From: Nitrospirillum pindoramense
GTDB lineage: Bacteria; Pseudomonadota; Alphaproteobacteria; Azospirillales; Azospirillaceae
Reading direction: 5' to 3'
Assembly (NCBI RefSeq): GCF_007827955.1
Contig: NZ_VITR01000001.1
Coordinates: forward strand, 434,001 to 498,000
DNA length: 64,000 nucleotides
A program made the position numbers and the translations under genes. The notes under the pieces are model-generated. The model was given only the letters and a program-made list of their open reading frames with translations. It was not told the origin of the DNA and made no database searches. Each line of letters opens with the position of its first letter. Positions within the stretch are counted from its first letter, which is position 1. Below are positions 53,976 through 64,000 of this stretch, one piece after another.

Positions 53976-55955
53976 TTAGACCTGCGACGTCAGTTGCTTG
54001 AAGTACTTGCGCTCAGTCTCGGCCACCGTCTCGGAGGGGACGTAGTAGTCCCGGTTCTCGTTGAAGGTGTGGCCGATGCCGACCGCGACGGCGGCGGCGA
54101 ACGCGGCGACCACCAGCCACCAGATGTGCCAGATCAGCGCGAAGCCCAGGACGGCGATGAAGCCGCCGAGGATGACGCCCGTGCCCGTGTTGTGGGGCAT
54201 GTGGATCTTGCCGTAGGCGGGCAGCGGCTGCAGGCCGGCGCCGGTGGCCTGCTTCTGCTCCCAGAAGGCGTCGCGGGCGGTGACCACGGGCGTCTGCGGG
54301 AAGTTGTAGAAGGCCGGCGGGGAAGAGGTGGCCCACTCCAGCGTACGGCCGTTCCACGGGTCGCCGGTCAGGTCGCGCAGCGCCTTGCGGTTCAGCACGC
54401 TGACCAGGATCTGCAGGACGAAGGCGCCGATGCCGCAGGCGATGATCGCCGCACCCAGGGCCGCCACCAGCAGGTAGTTGTGCCAGACGACGTTGTCGAC
54501 GTGGTTCATGCGGCGGGTCATGCCCATCAGGCCCAGGGCGTACAGGGGCATGAAGGCCAGGTAGAAGCCGACCAGCCAGCACCAGAACGACACCTTGCCC
54601 AGGGTCTCGTTCAGTTTGAAGCCGAAGGCCTTGGGGAACCAGTAGGTGAAGCCGGCCAGGTAGCCGAACAGCACGCCGCCGATGATGACATTGTGGAAGT
54701 GGGCGATCAGGAACAGGCTGTTGTGCAGGACGAAGTCGGCCGCGGGCACCGCCATCAGAACGCCGGTCATGCCGCCGATGACGAAGGTGACCATGAAGCC
54801 CAGGGTCCACAGCACCGGAACGGTGAACTGCACCCGGCCGCGGTACATGGTGAACAGCCAGTTGAAGATCTTGGCGCCGGTGGGGATGGAGATGATCATC
54901 GTGGAAATGCCGAAGAAGGCATTCACGTTGGCGCCGGCGCCCATGGTGAAGAAGTGGTGCAGCCACACGATGAACGACAGCACGGTGATGCAGACCGTGG
55001 CGTAGACCATCGAGGTGTAGCCGAACAGCTTCTTGGACGAGAAGGTGGAGATGACTTCGGAGAAGATGCCGAAGGCCGGCAGGACCAGGATGTACACCTC
55101 AGGATGGCCCCAGGCCCAGATGAGGTTCACGTACATCATGGCGTTGCCGCCACCGTCGTTGGTGAAGAAGTGCATGCCCAGGTAACGGTCCAGCGACAGC
55201 ATCGCCAGCGTGGCCGTCAGGATGGGGAAGGCCGCCACGATCAGCATGTTGGAGCAGAGCGTGGTCCAGGTGAAGATCGGCATGCGCATCAGCGTCATGC
55301 CCGGCGCCCGCATCTTCAGGATGGTCGTGATCATGTTCACGCCCGCCAGAAGGGTGCCGACGCCCGAGATCTGCAGGGCCCACAGATAGTAGTCGACGCC
55401 GACACCGGGGCTGTACTGCAGCTCCGACAGCGGCGGGTAGGCCAGCCAGCCGGTGCGGGCGAACTCACCCACCGCCAGCGAAATGTTGATCAGCAGGGCG
55501 CCCGCGGCCGTCAGCCAGAAGCTGAGGTTGTTCAGGTAGGGGAACGCCACGTCGCGCGCGCCGATCTGCAGCGGCACGACGATGTTCATCAGGCCGACCA
55601 TGAAGGGCATCGCCATGAAGAAGATCATGATGACGCCGTGGGCGGTGAAGACCTGGTCGAAGTGCTCGGGCGGCAGGGGACCGGCGCCGCCGGTGGAGGC
55701 CAGCGCCTGCTGGGTGCGCATCATCACCGCGTCGGCGAAGCCACGCAGCAGCATGACCAGCGCCAGGATGATGTACATGATGCCGATGTTCTTGTGGTCG
55801 ACCGAGGTCAGCCACTTGGACCACAGCGGGCCCCACAGGCGGAAGAAGGTGATGCCCGCCACCAGGGCGGCACCGCCCAGGACCATCATCGCCACGGCGC
55901 CCATGATGATGGGCTCGTGGTAAGGAATGGCCTCGAGAGTCAGTTTACCGAACAT
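53976..55955 (-). CDS. cyoB: Cytochrome o ubiquinol oxidase subunit I
   Basis: 659 residues, the length of CyoB and longer than cytochrome c oxidase subunit I. Haem-copper motifs are present: [16 protein letters not shown] (haem ligand His), [14 protein letters not shown] (Cu-B His and the cross-linked Tyr) and [10 protein letters not shown] (the two other Cu-B His). It reduces oxygen to water with ubiquinol and pumps protons. Translation is tightly packed with cyoA (3-base gap) and cyoC. Confidence 0.96.
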   Translation of the reverse strand: MFGKLTLEAIPYHEPIIMGAVAMMVLGGAALVAGITFFRLWGPLWSKWLTSVDHKNIGIMYIILALVMLLRGFADAVMMRTQQALASTGGAGPLPPEHFDQVFTAHGVIMIFFMAMPFMVGLMNIVVPLQIGARDVAFPYLNNLSFWLTAAGALLINISLAVGEFARTGWLAYPPLSELQYSPGVGVDYYLWALQISGVGTLLAGVNMITTILKMRAPGMTLMRMPIFTWTTLCSNMLIVAAFPILTATLAMLSLDRYLGMHFFTNDGGGNAMMYVNLIWAWGHPEVYILVLPAFGIFSEVISTFSSKKLFGYTSMVYATVCITVLSFIVWLHHFFTMGAGANVNAFFGISTMIISIPTGAKIFNWLFTMYRGRVQFTVPVLWTLGFMVTFVIGGMTGVLMAVPAADFVLHNSLFLIAHFHNVIIGGVLFGYLAGFTYWFPKAFGFKLNETLGKVSFWCWLVGFYLAFMPLYALGLMGMTRRMNHVDNVVWHNYLLVAALGAAIIACGIGAFVLQILVSVLNRKALRDLTGDPWNGRTLEWATSSPPAFYNFPQTPVVTARDAFWEQKQATGAGLQPLPAYGKIHMPHNTGTGVILGGFIAVLGFALIWHIWWLVVAAFAAAVAVGIGHTFNENRDYYVPSETVAETERKYFKQLTSQV

Positions 55956-55958
55956 GGA

Positions 55959-56917
55959 TTAACCCCTCGGCTTGGCGGGATTGCACAGCTGCACGTCGCC
56001 GCCGGCCACTTCCTTGGCCATCGCCAGGCTGACCGCGGCGTCCATGCAGGTGGAACCGTCCGAGCACTTGTTGAGAATGTCGTGGTAGAGCGTGGGCTCG
56101 ACCTCGCTGTAATAGGTCACCGGGTCCTTCTCGCTGGGCTTGGCGAGCTCCCGGTACTTGGCCATCGTCAGCTTGCCTTCGCCGGCGCGCGCCTTCTCCA
56201 CCCACTGGGCGAAGGCCTCGTCGGTCATGGCGTGCGCCACGAAATGCATGTCTGAGAAGCCGCCGCCGCTGTAGTTGGCGGACAGGCCGTCGAAGTCGCC
56301 GGCGGCGTCGGCCACCAGGCTCAGCTTCGTCTCCATGCCGGGCATGGTGTAGATCTGGCTGCCCAGGCGCGGGATGAAGAAGGAGTTCATCACCGTGGCC
56401 GAGGTCAGCTTGAAATGCACCGGGGTGCCGGCGGGGAAGGCCAGCTCATTCACCGAGGCGACGTTCAGGTCGGGGTAGATGAACAGCCATTTCCAGTCCA
56501 TCGAGACCACCTCGACCTCGACGGCCTTCTTGTCCGACACCAGTTCCCGGCTGGGCTCCAGCGTGTGCGAGGACACCCAGGTGACATAGGCCAGGATGGC
56601 GATGATGACGCAGGGGATGCCCCACACCGCCACCTCGATCTTGGAGGAGTGATCCCACTCCGGCTTGAAGGTCGCGTTCTTGTTCGAGGCGCGGTAGCGC
56701 CAGGCGAACAGGAAGACCATGGCGATGACGGGGATGACGACGATGAGCATCAGGCACGTGGCCAGGATGATGATCGACTTTTCCTCGGCACCAATGGGGC
56801 CCGCCGGGTCCAGCAGGGCCATGTCGCAGCCGCTGAGCAGGGGGGCTGCGGCCATGAGTGCCGCCAGGGATTTTGTGCGGCCGCGAAGGTTCCGCAAAAT
56901 TCTAAGGGTCGCAGTCA
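55959..56917 (-). CDS. cyoA: Cytochrome o ubiquinol oxidase subunit II
   Basis: 318 residues from ATG 56917; an upstream TTG start gives a longer form without support. LAALMAAAPLLSGCDMALL is a lipoprotein signal with lipobox cysteine, as in CyoA. Two membrane helices and the periplasmic cupredoxin-like domain follow (VVSMDWKWLFIYPDLN). The Cu-A ligand set of cytochrome c oxidase is absent, confirming a quinol oxidase. First gene of cyoABCD. No cyoE is seen downstream. Confidence 0.95.
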
Positions 56918-57505
56918 TTCTGTCCACGTAAAGCCGTGATGGGATCGTCAACTCATGATTCTAATTTTTGAGCGTCTCGCCGGCGGCGCGCCTGGGTTGT
57001 GGCGTCGCTTGCGTCCGAAGGCCCGGATGGCCCCTACGCAAGGCGTACCACCTGGCACCGCCGTGTGAGGTTCCGCACTGCAAAAGAACTAGACCTTCGC
57101 CGCGTCATTTATCGAGTTCATTGTGTAGGGGGGATTGGACAATTGGTCCAAGGGCGCGCGGCCTCCCTGTCCGCGTATGCGCGGGCGCGAGCGGCGCAAA
57201 CTAGACTAGCGTATTGTATTAAAACGTACTTTTATGATTCTTCCGGCGAATGGTCGTGCCAGAAACTGGTTTGCCATCCTGTGGCATGCGTACGGCGTAA
57301 GCCTGCCGTGTCCCTGCCTCGGGCATTGCGCGTGGTTAAGGGGGACGGGGGCGGCCACCATCGGGCGCATTGTCGCCACCGATTCGGAATTCCCCTGCAC
57401 CACCAACGGTTTATGGTTAGCGGCTTCTTAATGGCCCGGATCGGGGTTGAGTCCACAATTGCTGCGTGCGCGAAATGGCGAGATGTCTCGCCGCAAGGTG
57501 GTGAA
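56918..57505. other. Regulatory region upstream of cyoA
   Basis: 588 bases with no credible coding frame. It should contain the cyo promoter and 3' end of the GntR gene. An AT-rich segment at 57210-57240 could hold a promoter on either strand. A 17-base inverted repeat (TTGGAC-N5-GTCCAA, 57135-57151) is the most conspicuous potential protein site; its owner is unknown. No clear FNR box was seen. Confidence 0.5.
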
Positions 57506-58273
57506 TCAGCGTCGGGAGGGGGCCGGCGCCGGCGGGGCGGCTGTGGCTTCCAGGGCGTCGTCCAGGTCCAGGCCGGCGGTGTCGTAGCCCCGGCGGAAAT
57601 CCACCATGTGCTTGCGCATCCACTCCCGCGCCACCCCCGCGTCGCCGTCGGACAGGGCCTCGACGATGCGGCGGTGCGCCTCCACCAGGCGACGGGGGCC
57701 GACCTCCGCCGTTTTGGGATGGCGGAACAATCGTTCCAGCGCGGGATAGAACAGCTGCGTCACCGGTTCCCGCGCCAGCAGCAGGGCGCGGTTGCCCGCC
57801 GCCTCCGCCACCAGGATGTGGAAGGCGACGTCCAGGGGGATGACGGAGGCGCCGGCGGCGACCGCCTGCTCCGTCGCTTCCACATTGGCGCGCAACTGGG
57901 CCAGCCTGCCGGCGTCGATGCGGGTGGCGGCATGGGCGGCGGTGCTGGGCTCCAGGTCCATGGACACCTCCCACAACTCGCGGAAGGTGACGCGCTGCAT
58001 CACCATGGCGCGGGACAGGCGCGGCGCCAGGTCGCCGTAATGGGGCTCGGCCACATAAAGGCGGCGTCCCGCTTCCCGCCGCACCAGCCCGCTCTGTTCC
58101 AGGATGCGGATGCCCTCCCGCACTGTGTGGCGGGTCACGCCGAACTGGTCGGCCAATTCCGTCTCGGTTGGCAGGATGTCGCCGGCGGCCAGCCGGCCGG
58201 CCAGGATCTCCCGCTCTATGGTGTCGCTGACCACCTTATAGGTGGGCAGGATAGCCAGCCGTGCGAACGCCAT
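57506..58273 (-). CDS. GntR-family regulator, FadR subgroup
   Basis: 255 residues. The N-terminal winged helix reads LPTETELADQFGVTRHTVREGIRILEQSGLV, then an all-helical FadR-type (FCD) ligand domain with metal-binding-like FHILVAEAAGN and LVEAHRRIVEAL (Asp/His pattern). Divergent from the SDR-acyl-CoA dehydrogenase-thiolase-FadJ genes with a matching operator between them, it is probably their repressor, responding to an acyl-CoA or carboxylic acid. Confidence 0.92.
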   Translation of the reverse strand: MAFARLAILPTYKVVSDTIEREILAGRLAAGDILPTETELADQFGVTRHTVREGIRILEQSGLVRREAGRRLYVAEPHYGDLAPRLSRAMVMQRVTFRELWEVSMDLEPSTAAHAATRIDAGRLAQLRANVEATEQAVAAGASVIPLDVAFHILVAEAAGNRALLLAREPVTQLFYPALERLFRHPKTAEVGPRRLVEAHRRIVEALSDGDAGVAREWMRKHMVDFRRGYDTAGLDLDDALEATAAPPAPAPSRR

Positions 58274-58438
58274 GCGCCGAATGCCCCTTTGCCCGCAACC
58301 CCGTCCAGGACCGAAACTGTCCTGAGCGCCGATGAAAACCCAGGCGGCAGTGGACTGCAGCCCCCGTCGCCGGCCGGCGCTTTAGCACACGCCGGCGCCC
58401 GCCGGAATTAGTCTCGCGTTTTCAGCGCGATATTTCAA

Positions 58439-58449
58439 TTGTCCAACAA
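58439..58449. promoter_or_regulatory. FadR-family operator between the GntR gene and the beta-oxidation cluster
   Basis: TTGTCCAACAA fits the TnGTnnnACnA consensus reported for FadR-subfamily GntR proteins, with symmetric TTGT/ACAA arms. It lies 117 bases before the SDR start and 165 bases before the GntR start, in the divergent gap. Confidence 0.65.
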
Positions 58450-58565
58450 ACGAACAATGACATACAGTTTCGCCGCGCGCTGGTTGCCGAGGGTACCGGC
58501 GCGGGGGAGAACCCGGCGCCGGCAACGCATCCGGAACGCGCCGACGACAGGAGGAAACGCCCATC

Positions 58566-59363
58566 ATGTCCGCTGCCGCCAAGACGGATGCCCTGCATCG
58601 CCTTTTCGACCTCACGGGCCAGGTCGCCCTGATCACCGGCGGGTCGCGCGGCCTGGGCCTTCAGATCGCGGAGGCCCTGGGCGAGTTCGGTGCCCATCCC
58701 GTGCTGGTGGCGCGTAAGGCCGATGAACTGGCGTCCGCCGTCGCCCACCTGGCGGGGCAGGGTATCGCCGCCAGCGCCATCCCCGCCGACCTCAGCCGGC
58801 AGGAGGCCATGGCCCCGCTGGTGGACAAGGTGATGGCAGATCACGGGCGCATCGACGTGCTGGTCAACAATGCCGGCACCACCTGGGGCGCCCCGGCGCA
58901 GGACCACACGCCGGAACAGTGGGCCAAGGTGGTGGACCTGAACCTGAACGCCGTCTTTTTCCTGACCCAGGCGGTTGCGCGGGCCGCCATGCTGCCCCTG
59001 AAGCGGGGGCGCATCGTCAACGTCGCCTCCATCGCCGGTATGCAGGGGCACCACCCGCGCATGATGGGCACGGTCGCCTATGGCACCACCAAGGGCGCGC
59101 TGGTCAACATGACCCGCGTGCTGGCGGCGGAGTGGGGGCCCCTTGGCATCAATGTCAATGCCCTGGCGCCCGGCTTCTTCCCGTCCAAGATGACGCGCGG
59201 CACCCTGGCCAAGCATGAGGCCGACCTGGTGGACGGCACCCCCCTGGGCAAGCTGGGCAACGACCAGGACCTGAAGGGGGCGGCCCTGCTGCTGGCATCG
59301 CCCGCCGGCGGGCACATCACCGGCCAGATCCTGGCGGTGGACGGCGGCGTCAGCGTCATCTGA
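58566..59363 (+). CDS. Short-chain dehydrogenase/reductase of the beta-oxidation cluster
   Basis: 265 residues. TGGSRGLGLQIAEALGE (cofactor site), VNNAGTTWGAP, SIAGMQ (Ser) and YGTTKGALVNMT (Tyr-Lys) are the SDR elements, and AVDGGVSVI closes the protein. AGGAGGAAA precedes the ATG. It resembles 3-oxoacyl/hydroxyacyl reductases; as first gene of a set with acyl-CoA dehydrogenase, thiolase and FadJ it may oxidise a hydroxyacyl-CoA or alcohol intermediate. Confidence 0.88.
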   Translation: MSAAAKTDALHRLFDLTGQVALITGGSRGLGLQIAEALGEFGAHPVLVARKADELASAVAHLAGQGIAASAIPADLSRQEAMAPLVDKVMADHGRIDVLVNNAGTTWGAPAQDHTPEQWAKVVDLNLNAVFFLTQAVARAAMLPLKRGRIVNVASIAGMQGHHPRMMGTVAYGTTKGALVNMTRVLAAEWGPLGINVNALAPGFFPSKMTRGTLAKHEADLVDGTPLGKLGNDQDLKGAALLLASPAGGHITGQILAVDGGVSVI

Positions 59364-59389
59364 GCACGGCGAGGGAAGGGACGACGACG

Positions 59390-61231
59390 ATGACCACGCC
59401 CCCGGTGCGCGCCCGCGACCTTGGCTTCCTGCTGCACGACTGGCTGTCCCTGGAGGGGCTGCTGGCCTATCCGCATTTCCAGGACCATGGCCGCGAAACC
59501 GTGGACGCCATGCTGGACATCGCCGGCCGCGTGGCGGCCGACACCTTCCTGCCGCACTACAAGGCGGCCGACCAGCATGAGCCTCATTTGGTGGACGGGC
59601 AGGTGCGCATCCTGCCCGCCATCCGCCAGGCGCTGGCGGCCTACGCCGAGATCGGCATGTTCGCCGCCCCCTTCGATGCCGAGGTGGGGGGCCTGCAGCT
59701 GCCCCACCTGGCCTATAGCGCCGCCATGGCGCAGTTCATGGCCGCCAACGTGGCGACCGCCGCCTATCCCATGCTGACCATGGGCAATGCCGAGCTGCTG
59801 GTGCGCTACGCCGGTGCCGCGCTGGTGCGGGCCTGCGCCCTGCCGGAGATCCAGGGTCGCTACTTCGGCACCATGTGCCTGTCCGAGCCCCAGGCGGGGT
59901 CGTCGCTGGCCGACATCGCCACCCGGGCCGTGCCCGATGGCAGCGATGAACTGGGCCCCCGCTATCGCCTGTTCGGCAACAAGATGTGGATCTCCGGCGG
60001 CGACCAGGACGCCAGCGAGAACATCGTCCATCTGGTGCTGGCCAAGGTGCCGGGCCCCGATGGCAAGCTGATCCCCGGCACCCAGGGTATCAGCCTGTTC
60101 GTCGTGCCCAAGGTGCTGGTGGATGGGTCGGCCTTCGCCGGCCAGCGCAACGACGTGGTGGTGGCCGGCCTCAACCATAAGATGGGCTATCGCGGCACCG
60201 CCAACTGCCTGCTGAACTTCGGCGAGGGGGCGCACCACCGGCCGGGGGGCGAGGCGGGCGCCGTGGGCTATCGCGTCGGTGGGGTGGGCCAGGGCCTGCC
60301 CATCATGTTCCAGATGATGAACAGCGCCCGCATCTCCGTCGGCCTGGGTGCCGCCATGCTGGGTTATCGCGGCTATCGCCTGGCGGTGGATTATGCCCGC
60401 GACCGGCGTCAGGGCCGGCCGCTGGCGGCCCAGAAAGGGGCGACGGGCGGCCCCGTCGCCATCATCGACCATCCCGATGTGCGCCGCCTGCTGCTGGCGC
60501 AGAAGGCCTATGCCGAGGGGGCGCTGGCCCTGGTGCTGTACTGCGCCCGCCTGGTGGATGAGGAACGGCATGGCCCGGCCGAGGGGCGGACCGAAGCCGG
60601 CAGCCTCCTGGGGTTGTTGACGCCTGTCGCCAAGACCTGGCCGGCGGAATGGGGCCTGGCGGCCAACGACCTGGCCATCCAGGTGCATGGCGGGTACGGC
60701 TACACCCGCGACTTCGATGTGGAACAGCTGTACCGCGACAACCGCCTGAACCCCATCCACGAGGGGACGACCGGCATCCAGGGCCTGGACCTCATGGGAC
60801 GCAAGACCCTGCGCGACGATGGCGCCTCGCTGGCCATATTGCGCCGCCGGGTGCAGGCCACGGTGGAACGGGCCCGGCGGCTGCCCGCCCTGGCCGATTT
60901 CGCCCATGCGCTGGAGGTGACGTGGGCCCGCATCGGCGCCCTGGTGGGCCACCTGAAGGCCGCCGGCGACGATGCCGCCAGCCTGGCGCAGGCGACGAGC
61001 TTCCTGTCCGCCTTCGGCCATGCCGTGGTGGCCTGGCAATGGCTGGATCAGGCGGTGGTGGCCGGCACCCTGGACGTGGCTCCCGACGCGGAGGAGGCCG
61101 CCTTCCGTTCCGGCAAGCTGGCCGCCTGCCGCTTCTTCTTCGAGACCGAGGTGCCACGCATTGATGTCTGGCTGGGCATCGTCGGCCGGCGCAGCGACCT
61201 GACCCAAACCATCGACCCCGCCGCCTTCTAA
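59390..61231 (+). CDS. Acyl-CoA dehydrogenase, long (about 600-residue) subgroup
   Basis: 613 residues, in the length class of DmdC/long-type dehydrogenases, with an extra C-terminal helical domain. LSEPQAGSSLADIATRA (FAD/substrate region), NKMWISGGDQDA and the C-terminal QVHGGYGYTRDFDVEQLYRDNRLNPIHEGTTGIQ, with the catalytic glutamate in NPIHEGTT, are visible. It forms the 2,3-enoyl-CoA from an acyl-CoA. The chain length or substrate is unknown. 26 bases after the SDR. Confidence 0.9.
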   Translation: MTTPPVRARDLGFLLHDWLSLEGLLAYPHFQDHGRETVDAMLDIAGRVAADTFLPHYKAADQHEPHLVDGQVRILPAIRQALAAYAEIGMFAAPFDAEVGGLQLPHLAYSAAMAQFMAANVATAAYPMLTMGNAELLVRYAGAALVRACALPEIQGRYFGTMCLSEPQAGSSLADIATRAVPDGSDELGPRYRLFGNKMWISGGDQDASENIVHLVLAKVPGPDGKLIPGTQGISLFVVPKVLVDGSAFAGQRNDVVVAGLNHKMGYRGTANCLLNFGEGAHHRPGGEAGAVGYRVGGVGQGLPIMFQMMNSARISVGLGAAMLGYRGYRLAVDYARDRRQGRPLAAQKGATGGPVAIIDHPDVRRLLLAQKAYAEGALALVLYCARLVDEERHGPAEGRTEAGSLLGLLTPVAKTWPAEWGLAANDLAIQVHGGYGYTRDFDVEQLYRDNRLNPIHEGTTGIQGLDLMGRKTLRDDGASLAILRRRVQATVERARRLPALADFAHALEVTWARIGALVGHLKAAGDDAASLAQATSFLSAFGHAVVAWQWLDQAVVAGTLDVAPDAEEAAFRSGKLAACRFFFETEVPRIDVWLGIVGRRSDLTQTIDPAAF

Positions 61232-61259
61232 CCCGCCCCCCGCAGACAGGATCAGCACC

Positions 61260-62438
<1,179 letters not shown>

Positions 62439-62471
62439 GCCACTTCCCCGGGAACCAAGGAGCGTCACGCC

Positions 62472-64000
62472 ATGCCGGTGCAGATCGACATCAGGGACGG
62501 CGTCGCCGTCCTCACCCTGAACCGACCGCCCGTCAACAGCTTCGACCTGGCGCTGCGCCGCGACCTGCGCGCGGCGATGGCCATGGTCATGACCCGGCCG
62601 GATGTGGAGGCCGTGGTGTTGACTGGCGGCACGCGCCATTTCTCGGCGGGCGCGGATATCGAGGAATTCGCCTCCGGCACGCGGGGCGGGGCCACGGCCG
62701 TGCCCACCCTGCCCGACTTGATCATCGACCTGGACCAGGCGGCCAAGCCAGTGGTGGCCGCCATCGCCGGCACCTGCCTGGGCGGCGGGCTGGAGGTGGC
62801 CTTGGGCTGTCATTACCGGGTGGTCGCGGCCAACGCCAGCCTGGGTCTGCCAGAGGTGAAGCTGGGCATCCTGCCGGGGGCCGGTGGCACCCAGCGCCTG
62901 CCGCGCGCCATTGGGGTCAAGGCGGCGCTGGACATGATCCTGTCCGGCATGCCGGTGAACGCGCCCACGGCGGCCCGGCTGGGGCTGGCCACGCTGTCCG
63001 AGGGCGACCTGATCGAGGACGCCGTCGCCGTGGCCCGGCAGGCGGCGCGCGACGGCGCCAAGCCGCGCCTGTCCTTGCGCCGGGCCGAGTTGCCGACGGA
63101 TGCCGGGGCCGACTGGTTCCAGCGCCAGGTTGACGGCCTGAAGCGCCCGCTGCCCGCTCCGCTGGCCTGCATCGAGGCGGTGCGGGCGGCCGTGGAGCTG
63201 CCCTTCAACCAGGGCCTGCAGCGGGAATTCGCCCTGTTCCGCGACCTGGTGGTGACGCCGGAATCCAAGGCGCTGCAATATGCCTTTTTCGCGGAACGCC
63301 GGGCCGCCCGCATCGAGGGCCTGGCCCCGGATGTCCAGCCCCGCAGCGTTCAGCGCGTGGCCGTGATCGGCGCCGGCACCATGGGGGCGGGCATCGCCAC
63401 CGTGGCGGCCAACGCCGGGCTGGAGGTCATCCTGCTGGACCGGGACGAGGCCTCGGTGCGCAAGGGCTTGGCCGGCATCACCAAGGGCTATGACGCCGCC
63501 CTGGCCAAGGGCCGCCTGGACGAGGCGGAGCGGGACCGCCGCCTGGGCCGCCTGCATACCGCCACCGATCTGGCCGCCGCCGCGGCCGTGGACCTGGTGA
63601 TCGAGGCGGCGTTCGAGGACATGGGGGTCAAGCAGGACATTTTTCGCACCCTGGACAAGGTCTGTGGGCCGGACACCATCCTGGCCAGCAACACCTCCAC
63701 CCTGGACCTGGACGCCATCGCCGCCGTCACCGGCCGGCCGGGGCAGGTGGTGGGTCTGCATTTCTTCAGCCCGGCGCCGGTGATGCGCCTGCTGGAGGTG
63801 GTGCGGGGGGCCGAGACGGCGCCCGAGGTGCTGGCCACGGCCATGGCGCTGGCGCGCAAGCTGGGCAAGGTCGGGGTGGTCGCCGGCGTCTGCAACGGCT
63901 TCATCGGCAACCGCATGGTGGAGGAGTACCTGCGGCAGGCCTATTTCCTGGTGGATGAGGGGGTGCTGCCCTGGCATGTGGATGGCGCGCTAGAACGCTG
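62472..64000 (+). CDS. Bifunctional enoyl-CoA hydratase / 3-hydroxyacyl-CoA dehydrogenase (FadJ-like), C-terminus outside window
   Basis: 509 residues visible, running off the right edge. AAGGAG lies nine bases before ATG 62472. Residues 1-190 are a crotonase: GTRHFSAGADIEEF (oxyanion hole), GGGLEVALGCHYRV and GLPEVKLGILPGAGGTQRLPR (the catalytic Glu pair). The Rossmann domain starts near residue 297 with VAVIGAGTMGAGIATVAA, followed by EAAFEDMGVKQDIF, SNTSTLD and GLHFFSPAPVM, the catalytic His region. It carries out the two middle steps of beta-oxidation. Confidence 0.93.
   Translation, partial: MPVQIDIRDGVAVLTLNRPPVNSFDLALRRDLRAAMAMVMTRPDVEAVVLTGGTRHFSAGADIEEFASGTRGGATAVPTLPDLIIDLDQAAKPVVAAIAGTCLGGGLEVALGCHYRVVAANASLGLPEVKLGILPGAGGTQRLPRAIGVKAALDMILSGMPVNAPTAARLGLATLSEGDLIEDAVAVARQAARDGAKPRLSLRRAELPTDAGADWFQRQVDGLKRPLPAPLACIEAVRAAVELPFNQGLQREFALFRDLVVTPESKALQYAFFAERRAARIEGLAPDVQPRSVQRVAVIGAGTMGAGIATVAANAGLEVILLDRDEASVRKGLAGITKGYDAALAKGRLDEAERDRRLGRLHTATDLAAAAAVDLVIEAAFEDMGVKQDIFRTLDKVCGPDTILASNTSTLDLDAIAAVTGRPGQVVGLHFFSPAPVMRLLEVVRGAETAPEVLATAMALARKLGKVGVVAGVCNGFIGNRMVEEYLRQAYFLVDEGVLPWHVDGALER

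Noticed and set aside
55959-56917. Cytochrome c oxidase subunit II
   Set aside because: The Cu-A ligand cluster is missing and a lipobox is present, as in quinol oxidase CyoA.
57135-57151. Second FadR-type operator upstream of cyoA
   Set aside because: The TTGGAC/GTCCAA arms do not match TnGTnnnACnA on either strand; kept only as an unassigned palindrome.

Overview
The window is high-GC DNA, apart from one AT-rich island near 20.3-21.3 kb. It comes from a free-living Gram-negative alphaproteobacterium. The clues are NasT/NasS nitrate control, a RegB/RegA redox pair, a cyo quinol oxidase, a sigma-54 promoter and a large exopolysaccharide (EPS) locus. Together they point to Rhodospirillales, most like the Azospirillum/Nitrospirillum/Niveispirillum group. 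The genus is inferred and nothing in the window fixes it. No rRNA, tRNA, CRISPR array or insertion sequence was seen.

Layout. (1) 1-5.1 kb, nitrate assimilation: the start of a NarK/NasA transporter, a divergent PP2C phosphatase-Ser/Thr kinase fusion, a DUF1842-like protein, and nasT-nasS. The transporter has a sigma-54 promoter and a long leader. The leader folds into consecutive hairpins with hexaloops AACGGC, AATGGC and AACGGC, matching the A1/G4 loops bound by ANTAR antiterminators such as NasT. (2) 5.1-10.9 kb, phenylalanine/tyrosine catabolism: the operon hmgA-fahA-dihydropteridine-reductase-like SDR-phhB, an Lrp/AsnC regulator and an aromatic aminotransferase. (3) 10.9-36.2 kb, a near-complete Wzx/Wzy EPS locus: nucleotide-sugar genes (galE, gmd, fcl, manC), five glycosyltransferases, FkbM methyltransferase, flippase, two tandem polymerase/ligase paralogues, priming transferase, Wza, Wzc-type tyrosine kinase and an outer-membrane barrel. 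Inside it sits an unrelated AT-rich gene pair: an HExxH protein followed by a membrane protein with an ATGA overlap. This looks like a secreted-toxin/immunity pair. (4) 36.4-43.3 kb: a sulfatase, a lipoprotein-response regulator-histidine kinase operon, and a Tat-exported beta-helix protein that may depolymerise the EPS.

(5) 43.4-50.8 kb, accessory metabolic and stress genes: chloroperoxidase-like hydrolase, Dps, pirin with a divergent LysR regulator, a large winged-helix/NB-ARC regulator and an SDR. (6) 50.9-56.9 kb: regB-regA directly downstream of cyoABCD, so a redox sensor sits beside a terminal oxidase. (7) 57.5-64 kb: a FadR-type GntR regulator divergent from an SDR, acyl-CoA dehydrogenase, thiolase and FadJ-like beta-oxidation cluster. 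A site matching the FadR-family operator consensus lies between them.

Starts were moved where a ribosome site or family alignment favoured an internal codon; each case is noted in its entry.
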